Source: Saccharopolyspora gloriosae
GTDB taxonomy: Bacteria; Actinomycetota; Actinomycetes; Mycobacteriales; Pseudonocardiaceae
Assembly (NCBI RefSeq): GCF_014203325.1
Contig: NZ_JACHIV010000001.1
Location: 6,201,501 to 6,265,500 of the forward strand
Reading direction: 5' to 3'
DNA length: 64,000 nucleotides
The notes beneath the pieces are model-generated. The model was not told the DNA's origin, ran no database searches, and saw only the letters and a program-made list of their open reading frames with translations. The position numbers and the translations under genes are program-made. Below, piece after piece: positions 17,992 to 26,147 of this stretch. The stretch's first letter is position 1; the number at the start of each line of letters is the position of its first letter.

Positions 17992-19118
17992 CCGCCCCCG
18001 CCGCGCTCGACGTCGACGCGCTGCTCGACGACCCGGAGAACCGGATCGTGGTGTGCTGCGGATCCGGCGGCGTCGGCAAGACCACCACGGCCGCCGCGCT
18101 CTCGGTGCGCGCCGCCGAACGCGGCCGCAAGACCGTCGTGCTCACCATCGACCCGGCTCGTCGGCTCGCGCAGGCGCTCGGCATGCGGGAGCTCGACAAC
18201 CAGCCGCGCCAGGTGGTCCTCGACGACTTCGAGCCCACCGGTGATCTGAACGCGATGATGCTGGACATGCGGCGCACCTTCGACGACATGGTGCTCGCGC
18301 ACGCCGGGCGGGAGCGGGCCCGGCAGATCCTGGAGAACCCCTTCTACCAGACAATTTCCACGTCGTTCTCCGGCACGCAGGAGTACATGGCGATGGAGAA
18401 GCTGGGCCAGCTCGCGGCTTCCGGCGAGTGGGACCTGATCATCGTGGACACTCCGCCGAGCCGATCCGCGCTGGACTTCCTGGACGCGCCGCAACGGCTG
18501 TCCACGGTGCTCGACGGCCGGTTGATCAAACTGCTGTCCTCCCCCGCCAAGGCGGGCGGCAAGGGGCTCCGCAAGATCGTCGGTGCCGGGTTCGGGATGT
18601 TCTCCAAGGCCGTGTCCACCGTCATCGGCGGCCAGCTGCTGTCCGACGCCTCGGCCTTCGTGCAGGCCTTCGATTCGACGTTCGGCGGGTTCCGGGAACG
18701 CGCCGACCACACCTACCGGCTGCTGCGCTCCCCCGGCACGTCGTTCGTCGTGATCGCAGCGCCGGAGCCGGACGCGTTGCGGGAGGCCTCGTTCTTCGTG
18801 GAACGGCTCACCGCGGAGGGCATGCCGCTGGCCGGCCTGGTCGCGAACCGGACGCATCCGGTGTTCGCCGAGCTGACCGGCAGCAGGGCGCTGTCGGCCG
18901 CCGAAGAGCTGGATTCCGCCGGGAACTCGCCGCTGGCGGCGGCCGTGCTGCGGGTGCACGCGGACCGCGTCGCGGTCGCCGACCGGGAACGCCGGATGCT
19001 CGCCCGGTTCACCCGCGCGCACCCGGAGGTGTCGTGGGTGGGCGTGCCCGCGCTTCCCGCAGATGTGCATGATCTCGACGGCTTGCGAGAGATCGGCCGC
19101 CGACTCGCAGTGGAATAA
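17988..19118 (+). CDS. Get3/ArsA-like ATPase, second subunit (Rv3680/BagB-like)
   Basis: A 376-residue partner of the preceding ATPase. Its P-loop reads [11 protein letters not shown], so the signature lysine at the start of a KGGVGKT motif is replaced by serine, while [15 protein letters not shown] supplies the switch. A helical insertion with Gly/Lys-rich segment ([19 protein letters not shown]) could bind a hydrophobic client or membrane. Start fixed by the ATGA overlap. The unequal P-loops suggest a heterodimer with non-equivalent ATP sites. Confidence 0.88.
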   Translation: MTAPAALDVDALLDDPENRIVVCCGSGGVGKTTTAAALSVRAAERGRKTVVLTIDPARRLAQALGMRELDNQPRQVVLDDFEPTGDLNAMMLDMRRTFDDMVLAHAGRERARQILENPFYQTISTSFSGTQEYMAMEKLGQLAASGEWDLIIVDTPPSRSALDFLDAPQRLSTVLDGRLIKLLSSPAKAGGKGLRKIVGAGFGMFSKAVSTVIGGQLLSDASAFVQAFDSTFGGFRERADHTYRLLRSPGTSFVVIAAPEPDALREASFFVERLTAEGMPLAGLVANRTHPVFAELTGSRALSAAEELDSAGNSPLAAAVLRVHADRVAVADRERRMLARFTRAHPEVSWVGVPALPADVHDLDGLREIGRRLAVE

Positions 19119-19203
19119 TCCAAAAATTCTACCCAGCAGGAATCCGCAGCTCGGTGATCACAATCCACCGAAATCCGGTCCGCTGAACGAGTGAACCGGG
19201 ATT

Positions 19204-19233
19204 CCGGGCGGCTCGAAGAATCGAGCCGCCCGG
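19204..19233. terminator. Bidirectional hairpin between bagB-like gene and whiB4
   Basis: A perfect 13-bp stem (19204-19216/19221-19233) with a 4-nt loop between two convergent 3' ends. Confidence 0.72.
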
Positions 19234-19254
19234 CCCGTGCTCACGACGGGCGAA

Positions 19255-19554
19255 TCAGCCCACCTGGTACTCGTCGATGTCCGCGTAGTCGTCTCGCGCG
19301 GCTTCCAGAAGCTCACGCCAGTTGCGGACTTCCGGCCGTCGGCGCAACAACGCGCGCCGCTCCCGCTCGGTCATTCCACCCCAGACACCGAACTCGATCT
19401 TGTTGTCGAGCGCCTCTCCGAGGCACTCCGTCCGCACCGGGCAGCCGAAGCAGATCATTCGCGCTTTGCGCTGCTCAGCTCCCCTGACGAACAACTGGTC
19501 CGGATTTTCATCCCGGCATGCTGCCTGAACACGCCAGTCCCCCTGCTCGAACAT
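19255..19554 (-). CDS. whiB4: WhiB-family Fe-S redox regulator, WhiB4-like
   Basis: A 99-residue protein with four cysteines in WhiB arrangement: AACRDENPDQLF, then CFGCPVRTEC (C-x2-C-x5-C), followed by the turn GVWGGMTERERR and a basic C-terminus for DNA or sigma-factor contact. It binds a 4Fe-4S cluster that senses O2 or NO. ATG 19554 is set by a GGGAG site; a longer frame upstream is not conserved. Position between the Get3-like pair and ponA2 equals Rv3681c (whiB4), which controls redox balance in mycobacteria. Confidence 0.93.
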   Translation of the reverse strand: MFEQGDWRVQAACRDENPDQLFVRGAEQRKARMICFGCPVRTECLGEALDNKIEFGVWGGMTERERRALLRRRPEVRNWRELLEAARDDYADIDEYQVG

Positions 19555-19764
19555 AAGGCTCCCCCAGCTCCTCACTGGATCGTCGGCGACCGAATTTCGT
19601 CCGGAGCCCCCCGGCACCGGATGCTGCGACGCATGTCGCGCCGCAACGATGCTGTCGCTGGACGTGGACGAACTTTAGAGCCCCCCGGTTCCATAACCAA
19701 CCAAGGGTTGTCGCTCCGTTATCTTTGACCCTCATCACATCGGGCGGAACCCACCAAAGACGGC

Positions 19765-22227
19765 GTGTTGATGTCGGTAAAACCACTTAGTCTTGCCGTC
19801 GTGCGTGTCCGGGACAGCTTGCTGAAGCTCTTCGGCCTGTGTGTGCTCGCAGGAGTTCTCGTCGCCGGGATGCTCTTCCCGGCCGCGGGAGCCCTAGGGG
19901 TGGTGTCCAACCGCGCTGGTGACGCGGTGAACAACATCTCCTCCGAGCTGATGACGCAGGACCCGCCCCTCGTGACCACGGTCACCGACCGGGCGGGTGT
20001 GCCGATCGCCTACCTATTCGATCAGAACCGGACGCCCGCGGCGCCGGATCAGATCTCCGACTCGATGAAGGCCGCGATCATCGCGATCGAGGATCGGCGG
20101 TTCTTCGACCACGAAGGCGTCGACTGGGCGGGCACCGTGCGCGCCGCGATCACCAACCAGATGTCCGGTGAGATCGCGCAGGGCGGCTCGACGCTCACCC
20201 AGCAGTACGTGAAGAACTACCAGGTGCACGTGGTCGCCGCCGACGACCCGATCAAGCAGGCCAAGGCCGTCGAGCAGACCCCGGCGCGCAAGCTGCGGGA
20301 GATCCGCATCGCGCTGCAGCTGGAGAAGCGGCTCGGCAAGGAGGAGATCCTCGCCCGCTACCTGAACGTGGTGCCGTTCGGGAACCAGACCTACGGCGTC
20401 GCCGCCGCGTCCCGGGCCTACTTCAACACCACCCCGGACAAGCTCGACGTCCCGCAGTCCGCGCTGCTGGCAGGCATCGTCAACAGCCCCAGCGCCCTCA
20501 ACCCGGAGACGAACCCGCAGGAAGCGACCCTGCGGCGCAACATCGTCATCGACACGATGCAGGCGCAGCACCGGATCGACCAGCGCACCGCGGACGCCGC
20601 CCGCGCCGCTCCGCTCGGCATCGTCTCGCCGGTCAACGCGCTGCCGAACAACTGCGTCGGAGCCGGCCCCGCCGACGGCTTCTTCTGCAAGTACGTCATC
20701 GACTACCTGCAGAACGCCGGGTTCGCCGAGCAGGAACTGCGCACCGGCGGCTACACGATCCGCACCACGCTGGACCAGAAGGCGACGAACGCGGCGAAGG
20801 CCGCCGCCGAGAAGCACGTGCCCAAGGACACCAAGGGCATCGCGAACGTGATGGCGGTCGTCGAACCCGGCAAGGACAAGCACGAGGTGCGCGCACTGGT
20901 GGCCAACCGCGACTTCGGCAACGACGCCGAACGCGGCCAGACCTCGTACGCGCTGCCCAGCGGCGTGGCGAAGTTCGGTGCCGGATCCGTGTTCAAGGTG
21001 TTCACGGCGGCCGCCGCCTTGGAGAAGGGGATGGGGATCAAGAACACCATCCAGGCTCCGGGCAACTACACCTCGACCGTGTACCGCAACGGTTCCGCCC
21101 CCTACACCGTCGGCAACGCCGAAGGCGTCAACCCCGGCCCGCGGACCTTGCAGAAGGCCCTCGCCACCTCGCCGAACACCGCGTTCGTCGCGCTGGAGGA
21201 ACGGGTCGGCCTGGATCAGACCGTCGACATGGCGACCCGGCTGGGCATGCGGCAAACGCTGCTGCACTCGAACTTCAGCGGTGATCCGATGGCGCCGAAC
21301 GGGGCGAACGGGCCGGCGATGGGCGACGTCGTCAAGGAGAAGAAGATCGGGGCGTTCACGCTCGGCTTCGGGCCGACCAGCCCGCTGGAGCTGGCGAACG
21401 TCTCCGCGACCCTGATGAGCGGCGGCACCTGGTGCCCGCCGACGCCGGTCGACCAGATCGTCGACCGCAACGGGAACCCGATCTCGATCACCGAGGACCC
21501 CTGCGAGCAGGCCGTCGACGAAGGCCTCGCGAACGCGATGGCGGTCGGCATGAGCCAGGACGACCAAGCGGGCGGTACCGCCTACGGCGCCGCGAACAAC
21601 GCGGGCTGGACCCGGCCGATGGCGGGCAAGACGGGAACCACCGAAGCCCACCAGTCCGCCGGGTTCATCGGTGCCACCCCGCAGTTCGCCGGTTCGGTGC
21701 TGACGTTCTCCGACGGGAACAACCCGCAGGGCATCTGCGACAGCACGCCACCGGCGCTGTGCGGTGCCAACGGCGGCAACATCTACGGCGGCAAGGTGCC
21801 CGCGCGCACCTGGTTCGACGCGATGAAACCGATCCACGAAGGGTTGCCCACGGCCCCGCTGCCGGAGGTCACCGACCGGTACGAGAACGGCGGCGACGAG
21901 TTCCAGGTGCCCAACGTCGTCGGCATCAGCGCCGATCGGGCCAAGCGCGCGCTGGAGAAGGCCGGGTACAAGGTCGAGCAGCGGTCGGTCAACAGCGAAC
22001 GCCGGAAGGGCTCGGTGACCAGCCAGACCCCGCGCGGTTTCGCCCTGCCCGGCGAGACGGTGACGCTGTCGGTCAGCACCGGCTACGTCCCGCCGCCGTC
22101 GCCCGCTCCGAAGCCACCGCCGCCCCCGCAGCAGCCGCCCCCGCCGGGCGAGCCGGGACGGCCGCCGGGCGAGCAGCAGCCGGATCCGCCGTTCATCCCG
22201 ATCCCGCCGGGCATCTTCCCGCCGTGA
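19765..22227 (+). CDS. ponA2: Bifunctional class A penicillin-binding protein, PonA2-like
   Basis: Polymerises and cross-links peptidoglycan. One N-terminal transmembrane helix (about 20-42), then a GT51 transglycosylase with the catalytic glutamate in AIEDRRFFDHEG (Glu109) and QGGSTLTQQYVKN. The transpeptidase motifs are SVFK (Ser408, Lys411), SPN (469-471) and KTG (622-624). A PASTA domain spans about 713-773, followed by a Pro-rich tail. The length (820) matches Rv3682, which is needed for acid tolerance. GTG 19765 is used; ATG 19771 two codons later is equally possible. Confidence 0.94.
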   Translation: MLMSVKPLSLAVVRVRDSLLKLFGLCVLAGVLVAGMLFPAAGALGVVSNRAGDAVNNISSELMTQDPPLVTTVTDRAGVPIAYLFDQNRTPAAPDQISDSMKAAIIAIEDRRFFDHEGVDWAGTVRAAITNQMSGEIAQGGSTLTQQYVKNYQVHVVAADDPIKQAKAVEQTPARKLREIRIALQLEKRLGKEEILARYLNVVPFGNQTYGVAAASRAYFNTTPDKLDVPQSALLAGIVNSPSALNPETNPQEATLRRNIVIDTMQAQHRIDQRTADAARAAPLGIVSPVNALPNNCVGAGPADGFFCKYVIDYLQNAGFAEQELRTGGYTIRTTLDQKATNAAKAAAEKHVPKDTKGIANVMAVVEPGKDKHEVRALVANRDFGNDAERGQTSYALPSGVAKFGAGSVFKVFTAAAALEKGMGIKNTIQAPGNYTSTVYRNGSAPYTVGNAEGVNPGPRTLQKALATSPNTAFVALEERVGLDQTVDMATRLGMRQTLLHSNFSGDPMAPNGANGPAMGDVVKEKKIGAFTLGFGPTSPLELANVSATLMSGGTWCPPTPVDQIVDRNGNPISITEDPCEQAVDEGLANAMAVGMSQDDQAGGTAYGAANNAGWTRPMAGKTGTTEAHQSAGFIGATPQFAGSVLTFSDGNNPQGICDSTPPALCGANGGNIYGGKVPARTWFDAMKPIHEGLPTAPLPEVTDRYENGGDEFQVPNVVGISADRAKRALEKAGYKVEQRSVNSERRKGSVTSQTPRGFALPGETVTLSVSTGYVPPPSPAPKPPPPPQQPPPPGEPGRPPGEQQPDPPFIPIPPGIFPP

Positions 22228-22250
22228 CCCGCTGCCTACACTCGGCGGTT

Positions 22251-23033
22251 GTGACGGACACGCAGGTGAGCACGCGGCGCGTGCGCTCCCGGTACCGGTT
22301 GCTCCGGGTCTCCGAGGTCGAGCGGGTCACCCCGCGGATGGTGCGGGTGGTGCTCGGCGGGGAAGAGCTCGCCGACTTCGACAGCACGGGCAGCGATCAG
22401 CGGATCAAGCTGTGCCTGCCGCGGCCCGGCCAGCCGACCCCGCTGGGCCGCGACCGGGCGGAGGTGTTCGCGCTGCCGCGCGAGCAGCAGCCGAAGCAGC
22501 GCACCTACACGGTCCGCTGGTTCGACGCGGCGCGGCGGCGGCTCGCGATCGACCTGGTGGTGCACGACCACGACGGCCCCGGCTCCACCTGGGCGAGCAC
22601 CGTCCGGCCCGGTGATCAGATCGTGGCGGTCGGGCCGAGCCCGTCGTACCAGGCGGATCCGGCGGCGGACCGGCTCGTGCTCGCCGGGGACGAGACGGCG
22701 CTGCCCGCGATGCTGGCGATGGTCGCCGAACTGGACGAACGCGCTCGGGTGCAGGTGTTCGCCGAGATCGCCGACGAGGCGGAGCGCCAAGAGGTCCGCA
22801 CCCGGGCGGACGTGACGTGGACCTGGCTGCACCGGGACGGCGTTCCCGCGGGGCGCAGCACGGTGCTGGCCGACGCCGTGCGGGCCGCCGACCTCGGCCC
22901 GCGGCCGGACGTGTGGGTGGGCGCGGAAGCCGAGGCGGTGCACCACATCCGCGAGCACTGCCAGCGGGAGCTCGGGCTGGACCGCCGCCGGGTGTACGCG
23001 CTGGCGTACTGGCGCCGCGCCGACCCGGCCTGA
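22251..23033 (+). CDS. Siderophore-interacting protein family FAD ferric reductase
   Basis: A 260-residue protein with an N-terminal FAD-binding barrel (RMVRVVLGGEEL, then QRTYTVRWFD as the R-x-Y-[TS] FAD motif) and a C-terminal NAD(P)H-binding SIP domain (DRLVLAGDETALPAM, PDVWVGAEAEAVHHIREH). It probably releases iron from ferric siderophores in the cytosol. It starts 24 bases after ponA2, so it may be read from the same transcript. No siderophore biosynthesis genes are nearby, and M. tuberculosis lacks it at this position. Confidence 0.9.
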   Translation: MTDTQVSTRRVRSRYRLLRVSEVERVTPRMVRVVLGGEELADFDSTGSDQRIKLCLPRPGQPTPLGRDRAEVFALPREQQPKQRTYTVRWFDAARRRLAIDLVVHDHDGPGSTWASTVRPGDQIVAVGPSPSYQADPAADRLVLAGDETALPAMLAMVAELDERARVQVFAEIADEAERQEVRTRADVTWTWLHRDGVPAGRSTVLADAVRAADLGPRPDVWVGAEAEAVHHIREHCQRELGLDRRRVYALAYWRRADPA

Positions 23034-23161
23034 TCGGGCGGCGGGCTCGTCGCGGAGGGCTCGCGGGACCCGATCCCCGAGCGCGAGGGCGGCCCGCGCG
23101 CTCGCCCGGCGGGCCCCATCCCGAGCGTCGTCGGCCCACCACCGGCCGTAGGCTGGAAGGC

Positions 23162-24124
23162 GTGAACAAGCTGGGTCGGATCATGCTCGCCGGCGGCGCC
23201 GTGGGTGCCGCGACCTTCGGTTACGCCGCAGGTGTGGAACGAAGGCACTGGACGCTACGACGCGCCACCGTCCCGGTGCTCGCCGAAGGTGCTCCCGAGC
23301 TGCGCGTCCTGCACATCTCCGACCTGCACATGATGCCGAACCAGCGGTCCAAGCAGCGCTGGGTCGCCGCGCTGGCCGAGCTGGACCCCGACCTGGTGGT
23401 CAACACCGGGGACAACCTCGCCCACCCGCAGGCCGTTCCCGCCGCGCTGCGCGCGATGGGCTCGCTGCTGGACCGTCCCGGCGTGTTCGTGTTCGGCAGC
23501 AACGACTACTACGGCCCGAAGCCGAAGAACCCCGCGCGCTACCTGCTGCCGTCGGCGAAGACGAAGCGGATCCACGGTGATCCGCTGCCGTGGCGGGACC
23601 TGCGGGCGGCGATGACCGAGCGCGGCTGGGTGGACGTGACGCACCGCTGGCACGACATCGAGATCTCCGGCATCCGGATCCACATCGCCGGCCTGGACGA
23701 TCCGCACCTGAAGCGGGACAAGTACTCGAAGATCGCGGGCACGCCCCCGCAGGAGTCGCAGCTGAGCCTGGGCCTGACCCACTCGCCGGAGCCGCGGGTG
23801 CTCGACGCGTTCGCCGACGACGCCTACGACCTGGTGCTCGCCGGGCACACCCACGGCGGCCAGCTGCGGGTGCCGGGCTACGGGCCGATCGTGACGAACT
23901 GCGAGCTGGACCGGGCGCGGGCGCGCGGCGCGTCGACGTGGGGCGACCGGATGCACCTGCACGTCTCGGCGGGCCTCGGCACCTCCCCGTACGCGCCGGT
24001 GCGCTTCGCCTGCCCGCCGGAGGCGACGCTGTTGACGCTGGTCCCGCGTTCGAAGGGCGGCTCGCTGAAGTCCACCGGCCTGTTCGGCAACCCCCCTTCC
24101 GGGGCACGCGCGAACATCCGCTAG
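23162..24124 (+). CDS. Calcineurin-like metallophosphoesterase (Rv3683-like)
   Basis: A 320-residue protein with an N-terminal signal-anchor-like segment (MLAGGAVGAATFGYAAG). The metal-binding motifs are complete: DLH (ISDLHMMP), GDN (NTGDNLAH), GSND and GHTHGGQ. Related enzymes cut UDP-diacylglucosamine, cyclic nucleotides or phosphodiesters; the substrate here is unknown. Follows ponA2 and the SIP gene, precedes tRNA-Pro, as in mycobacteria. Confidence 0.9.
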   Translation: MNKLGRIMLAGGAVGAATFGYAAGVERRHWTLRRATVPVLAEGAPELRVLHISDLHMMPNQRSKQRWVAALAELDPDLVVNTGDNLAHPQAVPAALRAMGSLLDRPGVFVFGSNDYYGPKPKNPARYLLPSAKTKRIHGDPLPWRDLRAAMTERGWVDVTHRWHDIEISGIRIHIAGLDDPHLKRDKYSKIAGTPPQESQLSLGLTHSPEPRVLDAFADDAYDLVLAGHTHGGQLRVPGYGPIVTNCELDRARARGASTWGDRMHLHVSAGLGTSPYAPVRFACPPEATLLTLVPRSKGGSLKSTGLFGNPPSGARANIR

Positions 24125-24173
24125 ACTTCCCTTCAGCGGCGGACAAGTACCCGAGAAGTTCCCGCTGAGTGAT

Positions 24174-24247
24174 CGGGGTGTGGCGCAGCTTGGGAGCGCG
24201 CTTCGTTCGGGTCGAAGAGGTCGTGGGTTCAAATCCCGCCACCCCGA
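24174..24247 (+). tRNA. tRNA-Pro, anticodon CGG
   Basis: A 74-base cloverleaf: 7-bp acceptor CGGGGTG/CACCCCG, D-stem GCGC/GCGC, anticodon stem CTTCG/CGAAG with loop TTCGGGT (anticodon CGG, reading CCG), T-arm GTGGG-TTCAAAT-CCCGC, discriminator A, no encoded CCA. No integrase or duplicated 3' end was seen nearby. Confidence 0.96.
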
Positions 24248-24252
24248 CAGGT

Positions 24253-24300
24253 AAAGGGCCTGGTCAGGACTCCAGCAGGAGTTCCGGCCAGGCCCTTTTT
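24253..24300 (+). terminator. Intrinsic terminator of tRNA-Pro
   Basis: An 11-bp stem (24253-24263/24288-24298) with a secondary GGACTCC/GGAGTTCC stem inside, ending in a T-run. Confidence 0.85.
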
Positions 24301-24364
24301 CGTGTTCGGACCGCCTCTCGGGAGACCCCCGGGAGACGAATCGTCTCCCGTGCTCCCGGTGGCT

Positions 24365-25948
24365 TCAGGGGACCGGGTCGAAGGGGGCTCGGTCCGGCTG
24401 GCAGATCGTGCCCTCGGCGGGCAGCGCGCCGTCGGCGAAGTAGGCGTTCAACGCCCCGTCGATGCAGGCGCTCTCCCCGCGGGCGCCGTGCCCGAACGAG
24501 TCGAGCGTGAGCAGCCGGGCGTCGGAGAGCAGCTCGGACACCTTCTGCGCGTCGTCGTACGGCGTGGCCGGATCACCCTGCCGGTTGCCGATGACCAGCA
24601 CCGGCCCGGCCGTCTCCCGATCCCACGGACCCGTGTAGCGGTCCGGGTCGGGTCCGCCGGGCCACTGCGCGCAGGCCAGCGACATGTACGTCCAGAACCG
24701 GCCGAAACCGCGGCCGACCTCGTCGGCACGTCGCGCGTAGTCGGACCACACCCGCGGGTCGTGGGGGTTGCTGCTGTCGTTGCACATCACGCCGAGCATC
24801 TGCTCCTCCCCCGCTGCGCCCCCTCGCGGAGCGGAAGGAACCGGCACGACCGGTGCTCGCTCGGCGGTGGCGCCGGGCAGGGAGAGTTCGTGCAACTGCT
24901 GCAGGAATTGCGCGAGCATCGTCGACACCGAGGCGCTGTTGAGTCCGCGCCATGTTCTGATCACGGCCGTCTGATAAGTGATCTCCCTCGAGGTCCCGTC
25001 GGGCTGGGGGAGCGTGACGGGCTGGATCAGCAGCCGGTCCAGCAGCGCGTCGTACTTGCCGAGCAGATCGGCACCCGGCTCCCGGAAAGCGCAGCGCTCA
25101 TCTGCCGCGCACGCGTCGAGGAACGTGCGCAGCGCCCGCTGGGCCCCGCCGTAGGCGCCCATCCGGAAGCTGAACGGTTCGGCCGCCGCCTCCGGCCGGT
25201 ATCCGGTGGTCCATTCGATCGGGTCGGCCACGGCGTCGATCGCCACCGATCCGACCCGCTCCGGGAACAGGTTCGCGTACACCGTGCCGAGGTGGCTTCC
25301 GTAGGAGATGCCGTAGTAGTCGAGCCGGTCCTCCCCCACCGCCGCGCGCAGCAGGTCGAGATCACGAGCCACGTTGGCCGTCGAAACGTGGTTCAGCAGC
25401 GGCCCCGCGTTCCGGGCGCACTGCTCGACTCCGCGCGCGGTGTCCTCGACCACGGCCCGTTCCTGTTCCGGGGTCACGGGAAAGGTGTCCATCGCTTGGA
25501 AGCCGTCGCCGGGCTCGGTGAAGCAGCTCAACCCGGCGCTCTCCCCGACGCCGCGCGGGTCGAAGCCGACGATGTCGAACCGCTGGTGCAGGTCAGGAGT
25601 CAGTTCCGGCGCGAACCTGCCGCTGCCTCCGGGGCCGCCGGGGTTGTAGAAGATCGTGCCGAGCTTGTGCTCCTGATCCACCGCGGGCAACCTGCCCACG
25701 GCAAGCCGAACCCGCTCCCCCGCCGGGTCCTGATAGGACAACGGCACCTCGGCCGTGGCGCATTCGTAGCCGGGCGCGAGCTCGCACGGTGCCCAATCCA
25801 GCGCCGGGACGGCCGCCCCGTTGGTGCGCAGCGGAGCAGGTGCCGCCCCCGCGTCGGACGGTCCCGCGAACGCGGCCGGGGTGAGCGAGCCCGCGACGAG
25901 CGTGGCGACGAGCACCGCCGTCCCGCGCGCTGAGTGCCGCTGCTGCAT
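24365..25948 (-). CDS. Secreted alpha/beta hydrolase, tripeptidyl-aminopeptidase (TAP) type
   Basis: A 527-residue protein with a Sec signal peptide (cleavage probably after AFA, residue 28). Oxyanion region NPGGPGGSG (102-110), nucleophile elbow GISYGS (Ser215), and a C-terminal TAP-like domain with the aspartate in GDPATPY and the histidine in SFGHGA. Streptomyces relatives release tripeptides or hydrolyse peptide esters outside the cell. ATG 25948 is preceded by GAGAGGGA at 7-base spacing. Divergent from the S9 peptidase gene. Confidence 0.9.
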   Translation of the reverse strand: MQQRHSARGTAVLVATLVAGSLTPAAFAGPSDAGAAPAPLRTNGAAVPALDWAPCELAPGYECATAEVPLSYQDPAGERVRLAVGRLPAVDQEHKLGTIFYNPGGPGGSGRFAPELTPDLHQRFDIVGFDPRGVGESAGLSCFTEPGDGFQAMDTFPVTPEQERAVVEDTARGVEQCARNAGPLLNHVSTANVARDLDLLRAAVGEDRLDYYGISYGSHLGTVYANLFPERVGSVAIDAVADPIEWTTGYRPEAAAEPFSFRMGAYGGAQRALRTFLDACAADERCAFREPGADLLGKYDALLDRLLIQPVTLPQPDGTSREITYQTAVIRTWRGLNSASVSTMLAQFLQQLHELSLPGATAERAPVVPVPSAPRGGAAGEEQMLGVMCNDSSNPHDPRVWSDYARRADEVGRGFGRFWTYMSLACAQWPGGPDPDRYTGPWDRETAGPVLVIGNRQGDPATPYDDAQKVSELLSDARLLTLDSFGHGARGESACIDGALNAYFADGALPAEGTICQPDRAPFDPVP

Positions 25949-26147
25949 GTGTTGTTCCCTCTCGGTCGAGATGCATGCGGAAGTCGATCGAAGGGAACGT
26001 TCGCAGCCGACGAGCAGCGCGCACCTCATCCGGCGGGCCGTCCGGGGTCGGCCGATCGGCCGGAACGCCCGACGGAACGCGGAACGCGATCTCGGCCGGG
26101 AGCGCCGGGGCGGCGCGGCGTCGGTGGGATCGGGCAGGATCGGCGGG

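Noticed and set aside
16990-19118. Arsenite pump ATPases (arsA)
   Set aside because: No arsB, arsR or arsD nearby and no cysteine-based metal site; context and mycobacterial orthologues point to a Get3-like complex.
22251-23033. Part of a siderophore biosynthetic cluster
   Set aside because: Only the FAD reductase is present; neighbours are cell-wall and phosphoesterase genes, with no NRPS or transport genes.
24174-24247. tRNA-Pro as an integration site of a mobile element
   Set aside because: No duplicated tRNA 3' end, integrase or atypical island was seen on either side; it is followed directly by its own terminator and normal genes.
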